Counted from the first letter of the stretch, positions 16,404 to 26,039 are shown. The stretch is 64,000 bases of DNA from Micrococcaceae bacterium Sec5.1 (GCA_039636795.1 CP143430.1:4340001-4404000), one strand, 5' to 3'. Translations and numbers: made by a program. The notes: a model not told the origin generated them from the letters alone.

Positions 16404-18084
16404 CAAGTCCCCCGATGGATGTTTTAGACGCAGCCGGAAGCGACACCGTAAATGTGCTGCCTCTTCCGGGATTACTGGTACACGTGATGCTGCCGCCGTG
16501 CCGCTCCACGATGGACTTTGTGATGGACAATCCAAGGCCCACGCCTGGAATGGCGGCCTGCCGGGCAGCACCTGTCCGGAAGAAGCGCGTGAAAATCTTG
16601 GACGTCTCCTCCGTGGTCATACCCATACCGGTATCTTGAACTTCCAGCTGAATCCACCCGTCGTTCCGGGCTGCCCTCACGGTCACCCGTCCGCCACCCG
16701 GTGAGTACTTGATGGCATTGGACACGAGATTATCCAGGGCCTGTCCAAGCCTCAGCGGATCTGCATCGGCCCACAGCGGTGATGGTACATCGGCCACGAG
16801 GCCAACGTTGGCAAAATCGGCCTGCGCATGGGCTGAGACCAGGCTGTTTTCAACCAGGCCCGCGACGTCGGTACGCCGTAAGTGGATGCTCTCCACTGCC
16901 GCGGCTGACATGAGCAGATCATCCACCAGAACGCGGAGTCGCTCTGCGTTGCGCTCGGCGACTTCCAAGCGGGTTCGTGCCCTATCGGAGAGCTCTTCAT
17001 TGCCCCGGAGCACCAAGTCCAGGTTGCCCAGGATCGAGGTCAGCGGGGATCCGAATTCATGCGAGACGTTGGCAACCAGTTCGTCCTTGGCTGCGAGGGC
17101 CTGGACGACGTCGGTCACGTCACGAAACACGATGACTGCTCCGCCGAACCCTTCGTCGACGCCATATTTCATGCTGCGTGCGGCGGTGGAAATGGCCCGC
17201 TGTTCTGCTCCCGTACCGAACCACACCAGGTAATCCGAATACGTTTCCCCCTGGGCTGCCCGTTGAGTGGGGCTTTTTTCGGGTGGAAGCGGTGTCAGCC
17301 GATCCTGGCCAAAGATCAGGAGCTCGTCCCGTGTGGGAGCTGCTCCAGACCGGGATGGAGTCGCCACTCGATGAAATTCTTTGTGTTGGTTGTTGGTCAA
17401 AAGCGTCTCGCCCTTGGAATCGACGGCGACAATTCCGACGTCGATTGTGTCCAGGATCGTCCCAAGCAGCATTTCGCGATCCCTGCTCGCCGCGAGCAAT
17501 TGCCGCAAAGCTTGGTCACGCTGCCTGACACGCTGTTGCTGGATCCTGGCATTCGAGCCGGAGAGCCGAATGGTGACTGCAACGGCAAACATCACCAGGG
17601 GCAAGACGATAACCGAGAACATGTCGGACGATGGGGGTTTTGGCAAGTGCGAAATGAACGGCGGGAGGGCAATGATGAGGGGACCAAGAAAGCTGATGAT
17701 AAGGCTGGACCTGGTTCGCAGGCCTGACGCGGATAACCAGATCACAGGAAAAAGTGCAAGAACGACGAGGCCTGGCAGCGAGCCATAGGCACCATTTCGC
17801 GTGAATGCGAGGGCAACCAGATCCAGGACGGGGATGGCCAGGCTTGCGCCCGGCGCCAGACGCTCCCACGGCACTAGGAAGCAACTCAAGAAAAGCATCC
17901 CGTGCATGAAGATTCCGGTGACAAACTGCCCGTTCTGTATGAGATTTGGCCAAAGGGCAGGGGCCGAGACGAACAATCCTCCGACTACCAGGGTCAAAGG
18001 CAATTCGCAGACGGCTACCCGGGCCCTGGGCGTCAGTTTTCTAAAGATGCGGGCGGCTGTGCGGAGTAAAGGCTGCTCAGTCAA
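16393..18084 (-). CDS. Sensor histidine kinase with five-helix membrane input
   Basis: About 563 residues from TTG 18084, which has AAGGA at suitable spacing; TTG 18117 would add 11 residues. The N-terminus has five or six membrane helices, including IPVLDLVALAF and FPVIWLS. A PAS-like region follows (TILDTIDVGIVAVDSKGETL). The HisKA box is VANVSHEFGSPLTSILG with phospho-acceptor H342; the usual HELRTP is altered after the HE. HATPase boxes are NAIKYSPGG, DTGMGM and GVGLGLSITKSIVERHGG. It is divergent from an OmpR-type response regulator, its likely partner, and cotranscribed with the Gln/Pro-rich protein. Confidence 0.88.
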   Translation of the reverse strand: MTEQPLLRTAARIFRKLTPRARVAVCELPLTLVVGGLFVSAPALWPNLIQNGQFVTGIFMHGMLFLSCFLVPWERLAPGASLAIPVLDLVALAFTRNGAYGSLPGLVVLALFPVIWLSASGLRTRSSLIISFLGPLIIALPPFISHLPKPPSSDMFSVIVLPLVMFAVAVTIRLSGSNARIQQQRVRQRDQALRQLLAASRDREMLLGTILDTIDVGIVAVDSKGETLLTNNQHKEFHRVATPSRSGAAPTRDELLIFGQDRLTPLPPEKSPTQRAAQGETYSDYLVWFGTGAEQRAISTAARSMKYGVDEGFGGAVIVFRDVTDVVQALAAKDELVANVSHEFGSPLTSILGNLDLVLRGNEELSDRARTRLEVAERNAERLRVLVDDLLMSAAAVESIHLRRTDVAGLVENSLVSAHAQADFANVGLVADVPSPLWADADPLRLGQALDNLVSNAIKYSPGGGRVTVRAARNDGWIQLEVQDTGMGMTTEETSKIFTRFFRTGAARQAAIPGVGLGLSITKSIVERHGGSITCTSNPGRGSTFTVSLPAASKTSIGGLDDK

Positions 18085-18297
18085 GGCAGAATCCTTCGTT
18101 GGGGGGACAAGGACCAAATATCGTTTCGCGCCGATTCCGGGAAGAGCTCGGGGCGGAGCGTAAAACCGGAACGTTGGGACGACGCATATTGCACATATTA
18201 GGTGCTATAAAACTTGAATGCTTGTATCGTACGTATTGGGTGACGCTTCCCGCTTTGCGCTGGGCTTGCGGGGATGTGCGCCGACTCGAGGGAATCA

Positions 18298-19071
18298 ATG
18301 AACGAGCCTGGGGTTGCTGTAGTCATTGAGGATGATGAAGACGTCCGAAACTTGGTGGGCGCCATCCTAAAAGAGGCGGGTTTTGTGGTCCATTCCGCCG
18401 CGACCGGACGCGAAGGCGTCGAAGTTGTCCGAAATCATCAAGCCGTGGCGGTGACACTGGATGTCGGACTTCCTGACATGGATGGTCATGAGGTTTTACG
18501 GCGAATCCGACAATTCAGTGATGCTTATGTTGTCATGCTCACGGCACGCAAAGACGAACCGGACACCCTGACCGCTTTCCTGACGGGTGCGGACGACTAT
18601 GTGAAAAAGCCGTTCCTGCCCCGCGAGCTTAGGGCAAGGGTTACAGCAATGATGCGGCGACCCCGCATGGGCGCTGGGCTTTCCTTGCCCGAGGACGGTG
18701 GCGACAATGGCCTGGTCCGTTCGAATGGACGCAATGATGCCGTCATTGAACACAACGGATTGTCGTTGAACTTCAAATCCCGGGCAGTTGCCCTGGATGG
18801 TTCTCCCCTGACGTTGACCAGAAGCGAATTCGATCTGCTGCTGGAGTTGCTTCGCAACCCGGAGGAAGTGCGGACAAGGGCTGACCTGGTCCGTGCTGCC
18901 CGTGGTGATTATTACGACGACGACGCTTATATCAGCGAGGCCGACGAACGGGCCGTTGAAACCCACATTGGAAATCTTCGCCGAAAACTGCGCGAAGATT
19001 CACAATCTCCGCGGTTTCTGCAGACGATCCGGGGAGTCGGCTATCGACTCGCACCGAAAAGACCGGATTAG
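18298..19071 (+). CDS. OmpR/PhoB-type response regulator
   Basis: About 257 residues; ATG 18298 follows GAGGG and gives a start directly before the receiver. Receiver residues are acidic E11, D12 and D13, phospho-acceptor D55 in LDVGLPDMDG, T82 and K104 in YVKKPF. The C-terminal winged helix includes LTLTRSEFDLLLELLRNPEE and ETHIGNLRRKL...IRGVGYRL, typical of OmpR/PhoB DNA-binding domains. An acidic insert (YYDDDAYISEADERA) lies before the recognition helix. Divergent from the sensor kinase; its stop overlaps that of the convergent Hpt-like gene by 4 bases. Confidence 0.92.
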   Translation: MNEPGVAVVIEDDEDVRNLVGAILKEAGFVVHSAATGREGVEVVRNHQAVAVTLDVGLPDMDGHEVLRRIRQFSDAYVVMLTARKDEPDTLTAFLTGADDYVKKPFLPRELRARVTAMMRRPRMGAGLSLPEDGGDNGLVRSNGRNDAVIEHNGLSLNFKSRAVALDGSPLTLTRSEFDLLLELLRNPEEVRTRADLVRAARGDYYDDDAYISEADERAVETHIGNLRRKLREDSQSPRFLQTIRGVGYRLAPKRPD

Positions 19072-19541
19072 GAAATGGGGTCCGGTTCCGGACTTTCATT
19101 CCTTAGTACGTAGCTTTCCCTTAGCTCCTTGACCGTGCGCTGACCACACTCGGCAATCTCATCAAGGAGAGGCTGGGCATTGCGTAATTCACCGTTCAGA
19201 ATGTGCTCCTCAAGCAGGGCTGCAAGAACCGAAAGGCGAACGCCGCCCACCATGGCCGAAGAGGTTCTGAGGCTCAAGATCGTGTCCAGTGCCGCGGCTT
19301 CGTCACCATGTTCGACGGCGGTGGCGAGGCTTTCGTACCGTACTCGCCAGAGCCGGGCAAAGTCGCTTGCAAACTTGCGAGCTATGCGAGGATCGCCCAC
19401 CTGATCTTCCAGGAGCTGGAATTCCGCAAGGTCCAATATCGGCCGCCGATCGGCGTCGGGCTTCCACGTGGAACCCTCCGCTGGGCCGATATGGTCGGAG
19501 TCCCCACGCTCGTCGACCTCACTGAAATCTGAACTGAACAT
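19068..19541 (-). CDS. Hpt-like four-helix protein lacking the phospho-histidine
   Basis: A 157-residue acidic helical protein. The segment ILSLRTSSAMVGGVRLSVLAALLEE has the shape of the Hpt core (normally HxLKGSSxxxGA), and the surrounding helices match in length. However the His position is Leu89, Lys is Arg92 and Gly is Thr93, so it cannot accept a phosphate in the usual way. It may bind the receiver of the adjacent regulator as a pseudo-Hpt or protein-interaction module. It follows tadC in the same direction after 117 bases and may be the last gene of the pilus transcript. Confidence 0.65.
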   Translation of the reverse strand: MFSSDFSEVDERGDSDHIGPAEGSTWKPDADRRPILDLAEFQLLEDQVGDPRIARKFASDFARLWRVRYESLATAVEHGDEAAALDTILSLRTSSAMVGGVRLSVLAALLEEHILNGELRNAQPLLDEIAECGQRTVKELRESYVLRNESPEPDPIS

Positions 19542-19658
19542 AACCCGATGCTACTTCCTGAACTCAGATCTAAACCGATCTTGCGCTAATCTTGAGCAAA
19601 TCCTCAGCCCCTCCTGATTTCCTGAGTTACTTTTAATATGCAAATTAACTGCGCTGCT

Positions 19659-20543
19659 TCATCCACCACTGAGCGTTGTTATAGTGTTGATGACCGCAGG
19701 TCCCAGAATGGCAATAAACAGGACCGGAAAGATGAAGAATAGCAGGGGAAAGAGAATTGTTACCGGAAGCTTCATCGCTTTCTCCTCGGCGCGTTGCCGG
19801 CGCTTAACCCTCATAACCTTCGCCTGAACTTTTAGCACGCGACTAATGGCAATCCCGTACGTGTCGGCCTGGATAACCGCCTGCACGAAGCTTCGGAGTT
19901 CAGGAATGTTGGTCCGTTGGGCCAACGCGAGATAGGACTCGCGGCGGCTTCGTCCAACCTGCATGTCCTGGAGTGTCCTCACGATTTCTTCCGCCAGCGG
20001 TCCCTTGCCGTTTTCTCCCGCGCGGGCCATGGCGCCTTCGAAGCCGAGGCCAGCCTCAACCGAAATGAGCATCTGGTCCATCGTGTTGGCCAGTTCCAAC
20101 TGTATTTTCTTCTGCCGTTCCTGACCTTTGCTGTAAAGCATCAGATCCGGAATGAAATATCCCAGCAGGACTACAAAGATTCCCACAAGCTTGATAAGTC
20201 CACTCGGGCTGCTGGTAGTGATGAAAAAACCGAAAATCGCACCGAGAAGGCCAAGCGCCGGCTTGGCTGCGAGGACCCGCCCAAGCGGGAGCGAGGCGGG
20301 ACGCCCGGCCAACGACAGTAGCCTGTCCAGTTTCTGCACGTAACTTCCAGGGGTAAGCCTGTAGCCCAGGCGCTCCAAGGCACCGCTCCTGCTCTGTTGT
20401 TCCACTTCAATGGCGATTTGACCCCTCGAGAGCAGCTCGCGGACTAACCGCGGGGTCCTCCGATCAGTTGAAAGGAGTGACCATGCGAAATACGCACTCG
20501 GCAGCGGAACGAGCAACAAGGATAAAAGCAGGAAAGGGTGCAA
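19659..20543 (-). CDS. tadC: Tad pilus inner-membrane platform protein TadC
   Basis: A 294-residue type II secretion F-domain protein. Start is TTG 20543 with GAGGTG just upstream. The F domain is seen in ELANTMDQMLISVEAGLGFEGAMAR and FVQAVIQADTYGIAISRVL, flanked by paired N-terminal helices and a final C-terminal hydrophobic helix. With TadB it forms the membrane platform of the Flp pilus machine driven by the CpaF/TadA ATPase. It follows tadB with an 8-base gap. Confidence 0.9.
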   Translation of the reverse strand: MHPFLLLSLLLVPLPSAYFAWSLLSTDRRTPRLVRELLSRGQIAIEVEQQSRSGALERLGYRLTPGSYVQKLDRLLSLAGRPASLPLGRVLAAKPALGLLGAIFGFFITTSSPSGLIKLVGIFVVLLGYFIPDLMLYSKGQERQKKIQLELANTMDQMLISVEAGLGFEGAMARAGENGKGPLAEEIVRTLQDMQVGRSRRESYLALAQRTNIPELRSFVQAVIQADTYGIAISRVLKVQAKVMRVKRRQRAEEKAMKLPVTILFPLLFFIFPVLFIAILGPAVINTITTLSGG

Positions 20544-20551
20544 GGTTCACC

Positions 20552-21484
20552 TCAAAATTTCAAGTCGATAATCTTGCGCATCCACAGACCACCGATGGTC
20601 ATCAAGATGACAGAAGCCACGATCATCACCCAGCCCAGCGGATTGGTGAACATCACGTTCATATAGCCGGGGTTGACGATCATGAGCATGATGACAATTC
20701 CCACGGGAAGAGCCATCAGGATGTACGCAGAAAACTTTCCCTCTGCAGCGAGGGACTTGATGTGTCCTTTGATTTCACTGCGTTCGCGAATGGTGTCGTT
20801 CACCTGATCCAGCACGTCTGCGAGGTTCCCACCCACCTCGCGGTTGATCTGGATCGCTTGGGCTATCCACACGAAATCCTCGCTTCGCATTCTCTCCGCC
20901 GTATCGTTCAGGGAAGCTTGCAGGTCCCGTCCCAGGCTTGTCTCCGTGATGACCCTGCGCATTTCTTCGGATGTGGGGCTGACTGATTCCGTAGCAGCGG
21001 CGTCGATGGCGCGGAGGATGCTGTGACCAGCCCTTAGTCCACCGGAAAGCAGCTGTAGTGTGTCGCCCAATTGATCCTCGAATTTGTCTCGTCTTTTGCC
21101 CGCGCGGAACTTCAGGACCAGCCGGGCCACGAAGGGTGCCAGGACACTGAGGAGAATCGCGACGAGAATGCCACCGACAACCAGCCCGATCAAAGCTCCC
21201 ACCACCGCGCCCGCGATCACCAGGACGACGAAGTCAGCCTGACTCATTCGCACGCCAGCGTCATCGAGTTGTTCGCGGTTGAAAAGCCGAACGTTGCGCC
21301 GGGTCAACACACCATGAATCATGTCCGTGGCTGATCCCGTAAATCGCGTCAGATGGGAACCGGGAAGCACCTGGTAGGGCCTCCTCCTGTCCAACGGCAC
21401 CTCGGGTGCCTTTGGCAGAATGACGGCTACTCCGAACAGCACAATGGCTGACAGCATGAGGGCCAGCCCGACGAAAAGAATCAT
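20552..21484 (-). CDS. tadB: Tad pilus inner-membrane platform protein TadB
   Basis: A 310-residue F-domain protein with two N-terminal helices, a cytoplasmic stretch and two C-terminal helices. The F-domain signature is QLLSGGLRAGHSILRAIDAAATE with WIAQAIQINREVGGNLADVL, which is diagnostic for TadB-type platform proteins. It lies 7 bases after the ATPase gene and 8 before tadC, in one tad transcript. Confidence 0.92.
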   Translation of the reverse strand: MILFVGLALMLSAIVLFGVAVILPKAPEVPLDRRRPYQVLPGSHLTRFTGSATDMIHGVLTRRNVRLFNREQLDDAGVRMSQADFVVLVIAGAVVGALIGLVVGGILVAILLSVLAPFVARLVLKFRAGKRRDKFEDQLGDTLQLLSGGLRAGHSILRAIDAAATESVSPTSEEMRRVITETSLGRDLQASLNDTAERMRSEDFVWIAQAIQINREVGGNLADVLDQVNDTIRERSEIKGHIKSLAAEGKFSAYILMALPVGIVIMLMIVNPGYMNVMFTNPLGWVMIVASVILMTIGGLWMRKIIDLKF

Positions 21485-21491
21485 GGCGCGC

Positions 21492-23009
21492 TCACGTCCT
21501 CGGCGTCGACGTCAGTGGAGCCGCAAAAAGCTCGGGAGAAACATGAATGCCCAAGTCGGTGAAACGATCGATGAACCGCGGACGGATACCCGTAGATACC
21601 GGTCGGCCGAGGAAGATCCCGTGGGCATCAACCCCGGCCGAATAGTCGAAAACAAAGGCGTCCTGGAGCGTGACGATATCGCCCTCCATGCCTTGAACCT
21701 CAGTCACATGCGTAATCCGGCGGGTTCCATCGCGGAGACGGGAAATTTGGATGATGAGATTCACGGCGGACGCGAGCTGCTCACGGATTGCCCGCAGCGG
21801 GAGGTCCATTCCGGCCATCAGAACCAGCGTTTCAAGCCTGGCCACAGCGTCCCGGGGAGAATTGGAGTGCACTGTTGAGAGGGAGCCGTCGTGCCCGGTG
21901 TTCATGGCCTGCAGCATGTCCAGCGACTCTCCCCCGCGCACCTCACCCACCACGATCCTGTCCGGCCGCATACGGAGGGAGTTCCTGAGCAGTTCCCGGA
22001 TAGTGACTTCACCCTTGCCTTCCGTGTTTGGTGGCCGGCTCTCAAGCCTGACCACGTGCTGCTGCTGGATCTGCAGCTCCACGGCGTCCTCAATGGTCAC
22101 TATCCGGTTGTCCTCGGGGATAAAGGAAGACAGGACATTCAACAGTGTGGTTTTGCCGGTTCCAGTACCGCCGGAAACAATAATGTTCAATTTCGCTTTG
22201 ACGCAAGCATTCAGGAGTTCGGCGATTTCAGGGGTCAGCGTGCCAAAGTCGATCAAATTTCTGATGGTCAAGGGCACTTTGCTGAATTTTCGGATTGTCA
22301 GGGACGAACCACCAACAGCAAGCGGCGGAATCACGGCGTTGACGCGAGAGCCGTCCTCCAACCGGGCGTCGACCAGCGGGGATGACTCATCGATCCGACG
22401 TCCCACCTTGGAGACAATTCGTTCGATAACTCTTCTCAGATGGTCTTCGGAGCTAAACCCGGAATCAGTGAGGATCAGTTTGCCCCGACGTTCGACGTAA
22501 ATCTGGTCCATCCTGTTGACCATGATCTCCGTAACTTCAGGGTCATCCAGCAGGCGTTGCAGTGGCCCGTAACCCAGGACATCATCGGCCACATCCGCAA
22601 CAAGCCGGCTGCGCTCCTCAGGAGAGAGCGGCACCTGCTCGGCGTCGATGATCCTGGTCAGCTCTTCCCGGGCGGCGGTCCGCAGCTCCTGCTCACTCAA
22701 CGCTGAGTCGTTGAATCTCGCACCGAGGCGTTCAAACAATGCCGTTGCAGCCCGTCGCTTCAGGGCAGCGAACGCGTCCACCGGCTGCTGGGCCTTTGGC
22801 ATCGGGGCGTCCGGATGATCAGCCAATTTCACCGAGAGGTGGGGTTTCGACGCAACCGTGGCCTTCGTTTGAACGTTTGGTTTGGCTTGCTGTGCGGCCT
22901 GCGCAAAGGTGGGGTTCGCCGTCGTGAGTGGCTTTGGTCCTTGCCCCAGCGCAGCGGCTGGACCTGCCGATTCTTCCTCGGCGTCGCGCAGGCGTTCAGA
23001 CAGCTTCAC
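21492..23009 (-). CDS. tadA: CpaF/TadA-type pilus assembly ATPase
   Basis: About 505 residues from GTG 23009, overlapping the upstream stop as GTGA and preceded by AAGGG; an in-frame ATG at 23057 lies within the upstream gene. The N-terminal 90 residues are a variable acidic and Ala/Pro-rich tail. The core has GYGPLQRLLDDPEVTEIMVN, Walker A GGTGTGKTTLLN, an Asp box with IVTIEDAVELQ, and the PilT-type His box region ATTMNTGHDGS-like AMNTGHDGSLSTVHSN. It powers assembly of Flp pili from the cytoplasm. Confidence 0.93.
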   Translation of the reverse strand: MKLSERLRDAEEESAGPAAALGQGPKPLTTANPTFAQAAQQAKPNVQTKATVASKPHLSVKLADHPDAPMPKAQQPVDAFAALKRRAATALFERLGARFNDSALSEQELRTAAREELTRIIDAEQVPLSPEERSRLVADVADDVLGYGPLQRLLDDPEVTEIMVNRMDQIYVERRGKLILTDSGFSSEDHLRRVIERIVSKVGRRIDESSPLVDARLEDGSRVNAVIPPLAVGGSSLTIRKFSKVPLTIRNLIDFGTLTPEIAELLNACVKAKLNIIVSGGTGTGKTTLLNVLSSFIPEDNRIVTIEDAVELQIQQQHVVRLESRPPNTEGKGEVTIRELLRNSLRMRPDRIVVGEVRGGESLDMLQAMNTGHDGSLSTVHSNSPRDAVARLETLVLMAGMDLPLRAIREQLASAVNLIIQISRLRDGTRRITHVTEVQGMEGDIVTLQDAFVFDYSAGVDAHGIFLGRPVSTGIRPRFIDRFTDLGIHVSPELFAAPLTSTPRT

Positions 23010-24202
23010 TGGACTACTACCCTTCTGTGCAGTTTTCGCTGGGCCGAGGCCCGCCACGCGGGGTTGAAGCGTTCAACGAGATGGTTCAACCCTTTGATTG
23101 CTGGGTCCTTCGCCCCCTCTTGAAGCACCGGAATTCCCCGGTTGGTGGAGAGCGCGACTGCTTTTGATCGGGGGATGCTCACATCAACCGGGGCGCCGAC
23201 CGTCGACTCAACGTCCTGGACGGACAACCCGGACTTGGAATCGGCCATGTTGAGCACCACATGGCGGGTTTCCGGGAGCAGATTGAGCTTGCGAAGGATA
23301 TCCAGGCCGGAGCGCAGGCCCCGAACACTTGGTACATCCATCGCTGACACCCACACCGCATCGGTGCACTGCTCCAGCGCTGCAAGGCCGATTTCAGGCA
23401 GTCCAGGGGCTGTATCAACCACCACGTACTGAAACTCTTCGGCAAGTTGCTCAAGCAGCCGAGCCACCTGTTCCGGAGTAATTTCATCTGCTTCAACGGG
23501 GTTCTTAGGCGCACAAAGGGCATATATGCTCGCCGGATGGACCGTGAGAAAGGCCTTGAGTACCAGGGAATCCTGGCTGGCCGACGGTGTGACAGCGTCG
23601 GTAACAGTGTGCTCCGGATTGAGGTAGAGCCCCGAGGCGACATCCCCGAACTGCAAATCCAGATCCACGATGACTACGCTCATCGGCGCTATCTTGCCCA
23701 GCCCCACAGCAATGTTCGTGGCGATGGTCGTCTTACCCACACCGCCCTTGGGAGAGAAGACGCCGATCACCAGTCCCTTGGGGGCGCCTGCTGGCTTAGG
23801 TTCCGAAGTCCGCTGACGGGTGGCGAACGACTGGCAGGCGCGCTCCAGGGTCACCCTGATCTCGGCCATGTCTGCCGCTGGGCTCATGATGTCGCGGATG
23901 CCGGATCGCATCGCCTGGAGGATGAAGTCCGGCTGCGGCTCCGCGACAAGAACCACGCTGAGCTCGGGTACCTGAACGTTAAGGACCGTAGCCAAGCGCA
24001 TCGCTTCCTCCACCGGCACGTCCGGTCCCAGAATCAGCACCTCAAGCTGTCCCTGGTTCAGGGCGCCGAAGAGCTCGGCGGGGTCAACAGGCAGGACGCT
24101 GGTGAAGAAGGTCTGCACACTTCCGGGGAGGCCGCCGGCAACGGCTTGACGTAGCCGCTGATCAAATTCAGCACTGGGCGTTATCAGGACAAACCGGCTC
24201 AC
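23006..24202 (-). CDS. cpaE: CpaE/TadZ-like pilus localisation ATPase
   Basis: A 398-residue protein. Residues 1 to about 130 are a receiver-like domain without the normal phosphorylation set. The rest is a MinD/ParA-type ATPase with deviant Walker A FSPKGGVGKTTIATN, switch DLDLQFGD and VVVDTAPGL. In Tad systems this protein marks the pole or site for pilus assembly. It overlaps the neighbours at both ends by 4 bases (cpaB before, tadA after), so the three are translated in step. Confidence 0.9.
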   Translation of the reverse strand: MSRFVLITPSAEFDQRLRQAVAGGLPGSVQTFFTSVLPVDPAELFGALNQGQLEVLILGPDVPVEEAMRLATVLNVQVPELSVVLVAEPQPDFILQAMRSGIRDIMSPAADMAEIRVTLERACQSFATRQRTSEPKPAGAPKGLVIGVFSPKGGVGKTTIATNIAVGLGKIAPMSVVIVDLDLQFGDVASGLYLNPEHTVTDAVTPSASQDSLVLKAFLTVHPASIYALCAPKNPVEADEITPEQVARLLEQLAEEFQYVVVDTAPGLPEIGLAALEQCTDAVWVSAMDVPSVRGLRSGLDILRKLNLLPETRHVVLNMADSKSGLSVQDVESTVGAPVDVSIPRSKAVALSTNRGIPVLQEGAKDPAIKGLNHLVERFNPAWRASAQRKLHRRVVVQ

Positions 24203-24975
24203 TTGTACACCTCGCTCCGTTGGATGATTCTGGGTCCGCTCTCCTGGGCGTCCACCGGTTCCTTGCTCAGCCAGATTTTGGCGAACTCGGAGGCGAAAAC
24301 GATCTTGGTTGCGTCCGAGTCGCCCACTGCAACGGTCAGGAGCAGGGAACCCGTAGGCAGGGTGCTGTCCTTGGGATCAGGTGCTGTGGTCCCGGGACTG
24401 GGGGCAGGGCTGGGCTGGCTCGTAGGTGCTGGCTCGGGGGCCCGCTGCACTGCAGTCACAAGCACCTTGTGAATGGACAATTGGGTGGTTTCCTTATCGG
24501 GCTTGGACTCGATTCCACCGCTTTCCATGGAAATGAAAATCCCGACGTGGTCACCAGGAACCACCCGTCCGCCCACCACACGCACAGGCTCCACCTGGAA
24601 CGAGACCTCTTGCATTCCGGGAGGCACTGCGACGGTCCCCGGAGTCTTCAGTGCCTCCGGAGCTACAAGGCGCTCGGCCACCAATGGTTCGCCCGGAACG
24701 AGGTCCACGGCAGCAACTTTTCCGGTTGAATCGCCCAGCGTCTTGAGTGCCGATGCGGGGACGGAAGACTGCGGAAGCTGCTGGGCAGCCAGGGAAGCCT
24801 TCATGGCCTCTACCGGGGTGCCGGCGGGAATCGGAGCCTTGACCATCAAGACCTCAACAGGGGCAAGATTCTGGACAGCCCGTTGATCCGCGCCCTGCGC
24901 GTAGACGAACACGAGGATCACCCCTATGACCGCCAGCAGCGCTGCTGCCGATCCTGCCAATAAGCGTGATTTCAC
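24199..24975 (-). CDS. cpaB: CpaB/RcpC-like SAF-domain pilus protein
   Basis: A 258-residue protein starting at GTG 24975 with AGGAG upstream. A single N-terminal helix (LLAGSAAALLAVIGVILVFV) exports it. The SAF domain follows with VKAPIPAGTPVEAM and VDLVPGEPLVAERL, and the RcpC/CpaB segment with GMQEVSFQVEPVRVVGGRVVPGDHV. A Pro/Ala/Ser linker interrupts the C-terminal third. CpaB/RcpC proteins sit in the envelope part of the Tad apparatus. It follows the TadG-like gene by 32 bases. Confidence 0.88.
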   Translation of the reverse strand: MKSRLLAGSAAALLAVIGVILVFVYAQGADQRAVQNLAPVEVLMVKAPIPAGTPVEAMKASLAAQQLPQSSVPASALKTLGDSTGKVAAVDLVPGEPLVAERLVAPEALKTPGTVAVPPGMQEVSFQVEPVRVVGGRVVPGDHVGIFISMESGGIESKPDKETTQLSIHKVLVTAVQRAPEPAPTSQPSPAPSPGTTAPDPKDSTLPTGSLLLTVAVGDSDATKIVFASEFAKIWLSKEPVDAQESGPRIIQRSEVYK

Positions 24976-25007
24976 TTAACACTCCTGTGCTTCAAAAATT
25001 GGAAAAG

Positions 25008-26039
25008 CTAGTTGGTCAGGCGTACTACGGTGACCCCGTTGGCATCCACCGGACCCAACGTGTAGCCGTCTGCCAGCGACACGTATTTGACGAAGCTCCC
25101 CACGATCCCCCGGCAATTCCCGGTGCAGGACAGCGAGGAGGAAACATAGGGACTCTGGTTATGGAAAACGTCCGGAAGAGTGGTGCCGCCGCTGAACTTC
25201 CATCCCGTCACTTTGAATGCTGCAAACGAGATCAGGTGGTAAATGGCTCCGCTTCCCGTGCCGGTGACGGAATTGAAGACCGGAAGCAGCACAATGATGT
25301 CTTTTCCGGCGTTGATGGTGGCCGCCCAGTTGTTCAGGGTGGTGGAACAATTTGGCGGCGCACTGTTCCCAGGTGCACTGCCGCCCTTGTTCAGCGCCAG
25401 GTCAATGGTGCCACCGCAGGAGCCAGGATCCTGGACAATCCATCCGAATCCACCCTCTACTGCCGCGCCTGAAGGCCCGTAGTTGCAGCTGGGGTTGGCG
25501 CCCGTGCCGTGAGCCTGCAAAAGCTGCTGGACGCCGCCAACGTAGCCCTGCACCTGGCAGATCGAAAACGTCAGGGGGAATGGAGTAGTTCCCTTACGTG
25601 GGCTGCCCCACTGTACGGTCGATGAGGTCACAACGTCCGCGGAATTCATGCCAAGGACACGACCGAAGACCAGCGAAACGGCATTTGGAGCACCACCCGC
25701 TTGCTGGGAGCCGGCGGACACGGTTACCTTCCGGTTAGTCAGATCAAGGTTTACCGAGTTGATGTTTCCAAGGCCGTCCACAGCATTCTTGTTGGCCATG
25801 TCCTTGGCGATCTGGGACGTACTCGAGCAATTCGGGTCGCTGGTGCTGGCGGCACACTTCTCAGCCACGGCCAGGGCGGCGGCATCGGATCCGTTCTGCG
25901 CTTGCGCCTTTTCCGAGTAGAGCTTTCCTGCATCCACAGCGAGGGCGGCAAAGCCAAGTAACGCAACCAGAATCAGAGCTATGAGGACCGCGACGGCCCC
26001 GCGTTCGGCGTCGTCGTCATTGATCTTTAGCCGCCACAT
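25008..26039 (-). CDS. TadG-like pilus protein (Tad domain)
   Basis: A 343-residue secreted/membrane protein. The N-terminus ERGAVAVLIALILVALLGFA then VDAGKLYSEKAQAQNGSDAA is the Tad-domain signature of TadG-like minor pseudopilins. The G/AVAVL motif resembles the Flp cleavage site but position 5 is Leu, not Glu. The C-terminal domain has paired Cys residues and Gly/Asn/Ser-rich segments typical of these proteins in actinobacteria. The start overlaps the tadE-like gene by 13 bases. Confidence 0.85.
   Translation of the reverse strand: MWRLKINDDDAERGAVAVLIALILVALLGFAALAVDAGKLYSEKAQAQNGSDAAALAVAEKCAASTSDPNCSSTSQIAKDMANKNAVDGLGNINSVNLDLTNRKVTVSAGSQQAGGAPNAVSLVFGRVLGMNSADVVTSSTVQWGSPRKGTTPFPLTFSICQVQGYVGGVQQLLQAHGTGANPSCNYGPSGAAVEGGFGWIVQDPGSCGGTIDLALNKGGSAPGNSAPPNCSTTLNNWAATINAGKDIIVLLPVFNSVTGTGSGAIYHLISFAAFKVTGWKFSGGTTLPDVFHNQSPYVSSSLSCTGNCRGIVGSFVKYVSLADGYTLGPVDANGVTVVRLTN

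Noticed and set aside
18118..18297. Promoters in the kinase/regulator gap
   Set aside because: The region is AT-rich with TATAAA-like words, but no -35/-10 pair with suitable spacing could be placed on either strand.
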